The position numbers and the translations under genes were made by a program. Of a DNA stretch of 64,000 nt, positions 8,983 to 16,195 are shown piece after piece (positions within the stretch are counted from its first letter, which is position 1; each line of letters begins with the position of its first letter). The DNA is taken from positions 54,551 through 118,550 of IMG/VR virus record IMGVR_UViG_3300023184_000028. One strand, written 5' to 3'. The DNA comes from a virus. The notes under the pieces were generated by a model, which was not told the DNA's origin, searched no databases, and saw only the letters and a program-made list of their open reading frames with translations.

Positions 8983-8990
8983 TATTTATA
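8982..8990 (+). promoter_or_regulatory. TATTTAT-type promoter motif, three bases from ATG
   Basis: ATATTTATA overlaps the stop of the preceding small gene and ends three bases before the LRR adhesin ATG. If it acts as a -10 element the mRNA would be nearly leaderless. Confidence 0.45.
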
Positions 8991-8993
8991 GAC

Positions 8994-10217
8994 ATGGGAA
9001 ATCCTTTATATTGTTGTAAATATACTATAGTTAACTCCGGCTCAACTCCGGCGTATTTTAACTACGTTTCGTGTGTTCCAAATACTCCAACCAATAATTT
9101 CCAAATACCATTATCACCAAAACAAGTAAAATATATTTGGTCTTTTGACGGGATGTTTACCCCATTAAATAGGACAATTGGGATTCTTTGTAAAGAATGT
9201 AAACCATTTAATGTTACTCCAGTCCCATCCAAAACACCTACTCGGACTCCGACCCCAACCATAACTTCAACTATTACGCCTACAATGACTCCAACCGTAA
9301 CACCAACGGTAACACCATCAAATTTACCATTATCAGGTTGTTATGAAGGATATTCAATACCTAACACATATATAATGTATACTGATTGTTGTGATGGAAC
9401 TATAGTTTCTAGATACGTTATTGAACAAACACCATACTTGGTTAATGTTGATTTATCACAATTCTATCAAAATATTAATTTTACATATCAAATTTCAAAT
9501 TGTCCAACTCCAACTCCAACCCCAACAATAACTTCAACACCGACAGTTACTCCAACAAATACTGTAACCCCAAGTCAAAGTTATATACCTAAAATATTAA
9601 CAATGAAGTTTAATTCAACAGGTAATACTAATAATTGGTTTGTGGAAGGTTCCACTTTCTTTGATATGGTTGTTGATTGGGGTGACACTCAAATTGAAGC
9701 GTATGTCGCATCTAATATGTATAATCCAACTCACACATATTCGGCTAGTGGTGAGTATTCTTGTGTGATAACATTTACCGACCCAACAATTATAACATCT
9801 TTAGATATCTCAACAGGGTATGGAGATAACAGATTAGTTGAGATAACAGGATTAGAATATTTAACGACATTATCTTACTTAAATTTAAGTGGTAATTTAT
9901 TAAGTGCGTTTACTCCAACAATTCTAACATCATTAAATCTTTTAGATTTATCGTCTAATCAAATTGTATCATTTAATTCATTATACCCAATTTCAAGTTC
10001 TTTAGGTTTCTTATACTTAAATGATAACTCATTATCAAATACTGAAATTGATAATTCTTTAATTTATTTATCAGGAACAACAAGTTGGTCTTCACCTAAT
10101 TTAATGACCTTTAATAATCAATTGGGTGGCGGATGTTTAGTAAACCCAAGTTCAGGATATGACGAGTACTTGAGTTTAACAGGTGCAGGATGGACAATTT
10201 CTATTGATATTTGTTAA
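8994..10217 (+). CDS. Adhesin with Pro-Thr linkers, PKD-like domain and leucine-rich repeats
   Basis: This 407-residue protein shares its Cys-containing N-terminal domain (CCKYTIVN ... KYIWSFD) with the adhesin at 481. It has a PT-rich linker at about residues 77-112, a short Cys-containing domain, and a second PTPT linker at about 172-198. A PKD-like beta domain follows (MVVDWGD ... PTHTYSASGEYSCVI). Residues about 265-350 are leucine-rich repeats (LSYLNLSGNLLSAF, LNLLDLSSNQIVSF, LGFLYLNDNSLS). LRR and PKD modules are binding domains of surface proteins, so this is probably a receptor-binding adhesin. A TATTTAT motif lies only three bases before the ATG. Confidence 0.72.
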   Translation: MGNPLYCCKYTIVNSGSTPAYFNYVSCVPNTPTNNFQIPLSPKQVKYIWSFDGMFTPLNRTIGILCKECKPFNVTPVPSKTPTRTPTPTITSTITPTMTPTVTPTVTPSNLPLSGCYEGYSIPNTYIMYTDCCDGTIVSRYVIEQTPYLVNVDLSQFYQNINFTYQISNCPTPTPTPTITSTPTVTPTNTVTPSQSYIPKILTMKFNSTGNTNNWFVEGSTFFDMVVDWGDTQIEAYVASNMYNPTHTYSASGEYSCVITFTDPTIITSLDISTGYGDNRLVEITGLEYLTTLSYLNLSGNLLSAFTPTILTSLNLLDLSSNQIVSFNSLYPISSSLGFLYLNDNSLSNTEIDNSLIYLSGTTSWSSPNLMTFNNQLGGGCLVNPSSGYDEYLSLTGAGWTISIDIC

Positions 10218-10270
10218 AATTACTATTCATTATTTTATTCTTTGTTTTATTTTTTAATAAAAAGTAAAAC

Positions 10271-11524
10271 ATGAGTAAAATTTTTATTCAGATAGCAAGC
10301 TATCGTGACCCACAGTTACCTCTCACAATAAAAAACGCAATTGAAAATGCAAAAAGTCCAAAAAATTTAAGATTTGGTATTGCAAGACAATTTCATGAGG
10401 ATGATAAATTTGATGATTTATCAGAGTATTCCAATGATAAAAGATTTAGAATCTTAGATATCCCTTATAATGAATCAAGAGGAGTTTGTTGGGCAAGACA
10501 TTTGACACAACAACTTTATGAAAACGAAGAATATACAATGCAAATTGATTCTCACATGAGATTTGAAAAAGATTGGGATAAGACCTTCATAGACATGATT
10601 AAACAGCTTCAAAAGAAGGGACACCCTAAACCATTACTTACAGGTTATGTGTCCTCATTTGACCCCGATAATGACCCTGGTGCAAGAGTTAGAGAGCCGT
10701 GGAGAATGGCGTTTGATAGATTCATTCCTGAAGGCGCGGTATTCTTTTTACCTGAAACAATTCCAAGTTGGCAAGAACTTAAATCCCCCGTACCTGCAAG
10801 ATTTTATTCTGCACATTTTTGCTTCACAGTAGGTCAATTCTCAAAAGAAGTTCAACATGACCCTGAATTTTATTTTCACGGCGAAGAAATTTCAATTGCC
10901 GCAAGAGCATATACTCATGGATATGATTTATTCCATCCACATAAAGTCGCCATTTGGCACGAATATACTCGTAAAGGTAGAACAAAACAATGGGATGACG
11001 ATAAAGAATGGGGTGAAAAAAATAGATTAGCACATCTAAAAAACAGAAAACTTTTTGGTATGGATGGTGAGGTTTATGATGAAGAGTATTTTGGTAATTA
11101 TGGATTTGGTAAAGAAAGAACTTTAACTGAGTATGAAAAATACTCAGGATTATTATTCAGTAATCGCGCAGTACAACAATATACGTTAGATAAAAACTAT
11201 CCTCCAAATCCTTATGATTTTCAGAATGAAGAAGATTGGAAAAACAGTTTTGCTCAAATATTCAAGCATTGTATTGATGTGGGGTATTCTCAAGTACCAG
11301 AAAAAGATTATGATTTTTGGGTAGTCGCTTTTCATAATTCAGCGGACGAAACTATTTTTAGAAAAGATGCGGACATTAATGAAATTAATGGTATGATGAG
11401 AGACCCTGACGGTTATTGTAAAGTATGGAGAGAGTTCCAAACATCTCATAAACCAACATACTGGGTAGTATGGCCACATTCATTATCTAAAGGATGGTGT
11501 GATAGAATTACAGGAAATTTATAA
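10271..11524 (+). CDS. GT60-like polypeptide GlcNAc-transferase
   Basis: The N-terminal ~270 of 417 residues match the GT60 / Pfam GlcNAc family: IFIQIASYRDPQLPLTIKNA at the start, then SRGVCWARHLTQQLY, and MQIDSHMRF carrying the DxH/DxD-type metal-binding site. Later motifs include FYSAHFCFTVGQF, FYFHGEEISIAARAYTHGYD and WHEYTR. Characterised GT60 enzymes add alpha-GlcNAc to hydroxyproline of Skp1 (Dictyostelium Gnt1) or to Thr of mucins (trypanosomes). The C-terminal ~140 residues are not recognised. It opens a run of glycan genes and follows adhesins with PT-rich linkers and a 2OG oxygenase, so initiation of glycosylation on those adhesins is a reasonable inference. The substrate is not shown by the sequence. 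Confidence 0.75.
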   Translation: MSKIFIQIASYRDPQLPLTIKNAIENAKSPKNLRFGIARQFHEDDKFDDLSEYSNDKRFRILDIPYNESRGVCWARHLTQQLYENEEYTMQIDSHMRFEKDWDKTFIDMIKQLQKKGHPKPLLTGYVSSFDPDNDPGARVREPWRMAFDRFIPEGAVFFLPETIPSWQELKSPVPARFYSAHFCFTVGQFSKEVQHDPEFYFHGEEISIAARAYTHGYDLFHPHKVAIWHEYTRKGRTKQWDDDKEWGEKNRLAHLKNRKLFGMDGEVYDEEYFGNYGFGKERTLTEYEKYSGLLFSNRAVQQYTLDKNYPPNPYDFQNEEDWKNSFAQIFKHCIDVGYSQVPEKDYDFWVVAFHNSADETIFRKDADINEINGMMRDPDGYCKVWREFQTSHKPTYWVVWPHSLSKGWCDRITGNL

Positions 11525-11530
11525 AAAAAT

Positions 11531-11920
11531 ATGGAAAATATAAAATTAGTTAATAACGAGCCAAAATATTATGAATTTATAAGATTTTTAAGAACAACTG
11601 AAGAAAATATTAGTGGTTTTTTAAGTCAATCATCAATAAGTGAAAATGAACAGTTAGAATATATGGAAAAATATGGTAATTGTTATTATGTTGCGTTATT
11701 AAACGAAAATCCTGTTGGATTTGTTGGAGTTATTGATGATGATATTAGAGTAGCTACTCATCCTAATTTTAAAAAATTAGGAATTGGTAAATTTATGATT
11801 AATGAAATTGTAAAAAAATTTCCTAAAAGTTTTGCAAAAATTAAACTAAATAATGAATCAAGTCTTAAACTTTTTGAGTCTTGCGGATTCAAAAAAGAAT
11901 TATTAATTATGAAAAAATGA
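11531..11920 (+). CDS. GNAT-family N-acetyltransferase
   Basis: The 129-residue protein has the GNAT layout: a central strand NPVGFVGVIDDDIRVATHP, then the acetyl-CoA pyrophosphate-binding turn KKLGIGKFMINEIVKKF, and the C-terminal LNNESSLKLFESCGFKKE characteristic of the family. It begins six bases after the GT60-like gene. Its stop overlaps the ATG of the aminotransferase-like gene (ATGA), so the two are translationally coupled. In sugar-nucleotide pathways an aminotransferase and an N-acetyltransferase act in sequence to make N-acetylated amino sugars, which suits this pair. The acceptor is inferred. Confidence 0.72.
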   Translation: MENIKLVNNEPKYYEFIRFLRTTEENISGFLSQSSISENEQLEYMEKYGNCYYVALLNENPVGFVGVIDDDIRVATHPNFKKLGIGKFMINEIVKKFPKSFAKIKLNNESSLKLFESCGFKKELLIMKK

Positions 11921-12558
11921 TTTATAAAAGACCTAAAAACAATCCGTATAAAATAGTACAAATGTTTGAGGAAGAGGTGGCGGATTACACCGGTTCAAAA
12001 TTTGCAGTATCTGTTGACAGTTGTACTAACGCATTGTTTCTTGTGTGTAAATATTTGAAAGTTGAAGAAGTTACAATACCATCAAAAACTTATCTTTCTG
12101 TTCCTCAATCAATAATACATTCAGGTGGTGAAGTTATTTTTGATAAAAGGGATGAAACTAATAATTGGCTTGGGATGTATCAATTAAAACCATACCCTAT
12201 TTATGATGCGGCTAAAAGATTCACTTCAGGTATGTATTTACCAAATTCATTTATGTGTTTATCTTTCCACATAAAAAAACATTTAAAAATATCTAAAGGA
12301 GGTATGATTTTAACTGATGATGAAAATTCTGTTAAATGGTTTAAAAAAGCAAGATATGAAGGAAGAAGCGAAAAATTATATCACGAAGATGATATTGATA
12401 TGTTAGGTTGGAATATGTATATGACACCTCAACAAGCATCTCACGGGTTATCATTAATGCAAAATATCCCCATGCATAATAAAGATTTGGGGGAAAATAA
12501 TGGTTACAGAGATTTGACCGAATTTTCTGTCTTCAAAGATTGTAAAACAATAATATGA
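11917..12558 (+). CDS. Compact DegT/DnrJ-type PLP aminotransferase
   Basis: The start is taken as the ATG at 11917, overlapping the previous stop, rather than an upstream in-frame TTG. The 213-residue product shows DegT/DnrJ/EryC1 hallmarks: FEEEVADYTGSKFAVSVDSCTNAL at the N-terminus, YDAAKRF with the Asp (97) expected to hold the PLP ring nitrogen, SFHIKKHLKISKGGM with Lys121 at the Schiff-base position, and KARYEGR. Typical members are 370-400 residues; this one lacks much of the middle and the C-terminal small domain. It may be a minimal active enzyme, a partner-dependent form or a degenerate remnant. An amino-sugar role is supported by the adjacent GNAT gene. Confidence 0.68.
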   Translation: MIYKRPKNNPYKIVQMFEEEVADYTGSKFAVSVDSCTNALFLVCKYLKVEEVTIPSKTYLSVPQSIIHSGGEVIFDKRDETNNWLGMYQLKPYPIYDAAKRFTSGMYLPNSFMCLSFHIKKHLKISKGGMILTDDENSVKWFKKARYEGRSEKLYHEDDIDMLGWNMYMTPQQASHGLSLMQNIPMHNKDLGENNGYRDLTEFSVFKDCKTII

Positions 12559-13322
12559 ATAAAATTTGTTTTGTGTTGGACACACATTATCTTAATTATA
12601 CGAATAGATTAAAACAAACTTCTTTAAAATCATTTATAGACTTAGAATTAGAAAAATTTGGAATTCATTTTTTTATTTCAACAAATAGACCTGATGATTT
12701 CAAAGAGTATAAATCAGACAGTATACACGTTTTTGATATAAATGAATTAAGAAAAAATAACGATATTTCTTTAAAATATGAACTATTACCTGAAATCCCT
12801 ACTGGGATTTACCCGTCAGGATTTCCTTGGAATTTGGAAAGATTTATTTTGAAGAAAGCTGCGGATATGGGATTTAATTACATTATAAACTTAGATTCTG
12901 ATGTTATTTTTGATGAAAGATATTCAGGATTAGAAATTAAAAATTTATTGGAAGATATTTTTGAAAAAAATACAATATGTACCAACCAAGCAATCTTTAC
13001 TTATGATGTTAATTCACAATCTGAAATTTTTTATTTACACAATAAATATAAAAAACACTTTAATTTAAATTTTGAAACTAATCAATATAATAGTTTAGAT
13101 GGTCCTGTTGTTATTTATATGGGAGAAACAACAAAAGACATATTGAGGTATTATAACAATTGGAATATGTTATCTAATTTTGGGTATCAAAAAGAATTTG
13201 GTTATGGATATGAAGGAATTGTTTGTGGTAATTGGTCTTTGTGCATACCAATGTCAGATTTCAAATTAAAATGGGTGGGTGTACCTTTTATACCACACCA
13301 TAAATATGATGATAGATATTAA
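12555..13322 (+). CDS. GT-A-type glycosyltransferase
   Basis: The 255-residue protein has the appearance of a GT-A nucleotide-sugar transferase. ICFVLDTHYLNYTNRL begins the first strand, WNLERFILKKAADMGFNYIINLDSD leads to a DSD metal-binding motif at about residue 115, and later stretches resemble the acceptor side (FGYGYEGIVCGNW). Its ATG overlaps the preceding TGA, so it is coupled to the aminotransferase. It is likely to add a sugar in the same glycan pathway as its neighbours. Donor and acceptor are unknown, and the subfamily was not recognised. Confidence 0.6.
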   Translation: MNKICFVLDTHYLNYTNRLKQTSLKSFIDLELEKFGIHFFISTNRPDDFKEYKSDSIHVFDINELRKNNDISLKYELLPEIPTGIYPSGFPWNLERFILKKAADMGFNYIINLDSDVIFDERYSGLEIKNLLEDIFEKNTICTNQAIFTYDVNSQSEIFYLHNKYKKHFNLNFETNQYNSLDGPVVIYMGETTKDILRYYNNWNMLSNFGYQKEFGYGYEGIVCGNWSLCIPMSDFKLKWVGVPFIPHHKYDDRY

Positions 13323-13324
13323 TT

Positions 13325-14854
13325 ATGGTAAAAATTTTAGATATAGAAATAGCCGAAAAAGGTTATTATATTAATTTAGACGAATCTACTGATAGAAAAG
13401 AAAATGTAGAAAAACAAATAGAAAAATATAAGATAGAAAACTTAGAACGTTTTTCGGCATTGACTGACCCTGCAAGATTTTTATCTTGTACTAAATCACA
13501 TTTAGAAATTTTTAAAAAATCACTAGAAATGGATGTAAACACCATATTCATTTTAGAAGATGATTTTCAAATTTACGATGAATGTAAGATTAATCAGTTT
13601 AATTTTGATTTTAAAAAAACATTATCTGATGCCATGTCTCAACTCAAAGAGGTTGAATGGGATGTTGTTATGTTTGGGTGCAATCCAAAAACGTATTTAA
13701 TTCCTGAAACAAATCTACTATCTAGAAATTTTTCAAGTACCGGTTCTTGGGCTTATATTATAAATAAAAGGGCTTATAAATATATTTTTGAGAATTCGGA
13801 TTATTTTAAGGATTATTTAGCAATAGATGATTGGTTGGCGGTTTTGAGTAAAAAAGGTTTTAATGTTTTTACAACTACTCCAAAATTAATTTCACATGCG
13901 GTTGGATTTGAATCAACATTACTTCCATCGGGTAAAGTTAATTATGATACGTGGATTGAAGGTAATTATGAGAATTATTTATATCAATTCATAACCAATT
14001 TAAATTTTTTTGAAGACTATTCCGTTGAAAGAAGCGTAACCATTGTTATTGTAGGTCATTTTGTTGATAATTTTTTACATTATTTGAGATATCTTTTAAA
14101 AACAATTCCAACTGAAATTGAAAAATGTAAATTCTTAATTATTTACGACACTAATCACAAAACGGCCGAATATTCAAAGATTGCCGAGCTTCAAAATTAT
14201 TTTAAAAATAGGAATAAACCGATAAATTATGAAATAAAATACTCTAATGGTGGGTTAATAGATAGTGTTGATATTATGTTAAAATCACTAACAACTGATT
14301 ATTTTATATTTTTAGAACATGATTGGATTTTTTTAAAAAATGAGAAAATTGATTTTAAAGGTCTTTTAAATTGTTTTAATAAATATAATTTTGTAAATGC
14401 TGTATGGTTCAATAAAGATGATAATCAATTAAAAGGTTTTGAAATTTCCGGAACTGGAGATGGAAAAGAAACACCATATGGTAAAGAAGAAAGAATTGAG
14501 GATTTTGATTTAGTGACAACAGTAAGATGGTCTAATAATCCATCTATGTTAAGAACATCAAAGTATAAAGAGTGGTACGAAAAATACATATATAATCCGG
14601 GCGTTGGTATAAATCACCAAGGTCAATATAATGTGGAAGATTCAATGATTAGGGAATATAGAGAATTATTATTAAAAACAAAATGGGAAGATATTAGAGA
14701 TAATTGGGGTACTTTTTTGTATGGAAAGGTTGGTTCCGGTCCTTATGTGGGTCATACTGACGGTTCTCGTAGATATCAAACAACAATCAGAACTATGGCG
14801 GAAGATAATGCAGATGAATATGTAAAAAATAATCCGTTACCAAATAACGATTAA
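13325..14854 (+). CDS. Two-domain glycosyltransferase (GT25-like plus second GT-A domain)
   Basis: Residues 1 to about 230 resemble the GT25 family: GYYINLDESTDRKENVEKQI, FLSCTKSHLEIFKKSLEM, IFILEDDF carrying the metal-binding acidic cluster, and GSWAYIINKRAYKYIFEN. After residue 235 a second unit begins (SVTIVIVGHFVDNFLHYLRYLL), with SNGGLIDSVDIMLKSL and YFIFLEHDWIF at about 325-332, a GT-A-like pattern. The protein thus probably carries out two transfer steps. GT25 enzymes act on lipopolysaccharide or on collagen hydroxylysine, so either a surface glycan or protein-linked glycan is possible. It sits two bases after the upstream gene. Confidence 0.65.
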   Translation: MVKILDIEIAEKGYYINLDESTDRKENVEKQIEKYKIENLERFSALTDPARFLSCTKSHLEIFKKSLEMDVNTIFILEDDFQIYDECKINQFNFDFKKTLSDAMSQLKEVEWDVVMFGCNPKTYLIPETNLLSRNFSSTGSWAYIINKRAYKYIFENSDYFKDYLAIDDWLAVLSKKGFNVFTTTPKLISHAVGFESTLLPSGKVNYDTWIEGNYENYLYQFITNLNFFEDYSVERSVTIVIVGHFVDNFLHYLRYLLKTIPTEIEKCKFLIIYDTNHKTAEYSKIAELQNYFKNRNKPINYEIKYSNGGLIDSVDIMLKSLTTDYFIFLEHDWIFLKNEKIDFKGLLNCFNKYNFVNAVWFNKDDNQLKGFEISGTGDGKETPYGKEERIEDFDLVTTVRWSNNPSMLRTSKYKEWYEKYIYNPGVGINHQGQYNVEDSMIREYRELLLKTKWEDIRDNWGTFLYGKVGSGPYVGHTDGSRRYQTTIRTMAEDNADEYVKNNPLPNND

Positions 14855-14865
14855 AAAAAAATAAT

Positions 14866-15414
14866 ATGAAAAATCTTGAAGAAATTTATAATGAAAAATG
14901 TTTAACTTATTCTGATATATCTGAACACTTACCCACATTAAAGAAATATACCGAGGAATGTGAACACGTTACTGAAATGGGTGTCAGATATGTTATTTCA
15001 ACGTATGCTTTTATGATGGGTAAACCAAAAAAATTAATATCTATTGATATTTTACCTGTTGAAAATTTTGGTATCAATCGCGAAGACTTAAAAAAATTAG
15101 CGTTAGAAAATGGTGTTGAATTTAATTTCATAGTTGGAGATACTACTAAAATAGAAATTGAGGAAACTGATTTACTTTTTATTGATACATGGCATGTTTA
15201 CCACCAGTTAATAAAAGAATTAACTTTACACGGAAATAAATCTAGAAAATATATTATTTTACATGATACAACTACTTTTGGTGAATATGGTGAATGTAAT
15301 GAAGGAGAAGGTCTATGGAAAGCCGTTGAAGAATTTTTAAACCTAAATTCAAACTGGATTTTAGAAAAAAAATATACAAACAATAATGGACTAACAATTT
15401 TAAAAAAAATTTAA
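14866..15414 (+). CDS. Class I SAM methyltransferase-like protein
   Basis: The 182-residue protein matches the small Methyltransf_24/CmcI-like group often found in glycan clusters. VTEMGVRYVISTYAFM covers motif I and the following helix, KKLISIDILPV the second strand with its acidic end, FIVGDTTKIEI the third, and DLLFIDTWHVYHQLIKEL a motif followed by YIILHDTTTFGEYGE. The Gly-rich SAM loop is short (EMGVRYV) compared with classical GxGxG. Placed inside the glycan island it probably methylates a sugar. The substrate is unknown, and loss of activity cannot be excluded. Confidence 0.58.
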   Translation: MKNLEEIYNEKCLTYSDISEHLPTLKKYTEECEHVTEMGVRYVISTYAFMMGKPKKLISIDILPVENFGINREDLKKLALENGVEFNFIVGDTTKIEIEETDLLFIDTWHVYHQLIKELTLHGNKSRKYIILHDTTTFGEYGECNEGEGLWKAVEEFLNLNSNWILEKKYTNNNGLTILKKI

Positions 15415-15417
15415 ATT

Positions 15418-16194
15418 ATGGAAGTTAATATTATAATAACTTGTTATAATAAGGAAATATATTACCCTTATTTAAAAAAAATTATAGAATCATACAAAAA
15501 AATTAAACCAAACATTGTTTTATGTTATTCAGGTAATGATGATAAATTTATTTGTGATATAAAAATTGAAAATCTAATAAACGGGGGTAGAGGAGATAAT
15601 CATCACGAACACGCTTGTTTATATGCCGATATTGATTATAAATTAACTATTTTAGGGTATAATCATTTGAAAAGTAACGGAGTTAAAAATTGGATTAAAT
15701 TATCAGTTGATAGCTGGCTAATGGATGAAAAAAAACTAATTGATATTTTTAATGAGTTAGAATCTCAAAACTGTGTATATGCAGGTAACCGTTGGTATAC
15801 TCATATAAATTTATCCACAGATGTTTTTTTCTCCAACACAAAAAATAATAATATATTTGAAGATTTAGAAAAAAATGGGGAAGAATTTTTAGATTGGTTA
15901 TATTATAATAAAATACCAACTGGATTTGAAAATCTAATGAGATATATTGTAATTCCTTATGATTATCTGATAATAAATGGTAGAGAGCCTTTGGATGCAG
16001 ATAAAACAAGATGGATGTGTCCTGAATTGGGTTGGGCGATGTCTCACGATTTAGGTACAAACATCACTTTTTATGAAAATTACATATCAGATGAAAAAAA
16101 GGCTGAAGTGACAAAAATTTTAGGTAATAAAATACCATTTTCTATGGAATGGTATAAACAAGACTCAGGGCAACAAAAAAAAAATTATATATAA
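15418..16194 (+). CDS. Probable glycosyltransferase, GT-A-like
   Basis: The 258-residue protein begins with a strand-turn pattern of GT-A enzymes (NIIITCYNKEIYYPYLKKII). It continues with VLCYSGNDDKF and WIKLSVDSWLMDEKKL, the latter occupying the place of a DxD region (VDSW). A histidine-rich turn (GDNHHEHACLYADIDYKL) is unusual. It has no membrane segment. The gene lies three bases after the methyltransferase and one base before the fusion gene, so it is part of the same unit. The call rests on weak fold-level resemblance and on context; the subfamily is not recognised. Confidence 0.5.
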   Translation: MEVNIIITCYNKEIYYPYLKKIIESYKKIKPNIVLCYSGNDDKFICDIKIENLINGGRGDNHHEHACLYADIDYKLTILGYNHLKSNGVKNWIKLSVDSWLMDEKKLIDIFNELESQNCVYAGNRWYTHINLSTDVFFSNTKNNNIFEDLEKNGEEFLDWLYYNKIPTGFENLMRYIVIPYDYLIINGREPLDADKTRWMCPELGWAMSHDLGTNITFYENYISDEKKAEVTKILGNKIPFSMEWYKQDSGQQKKNYI

Positions 16195-16195
16195 A

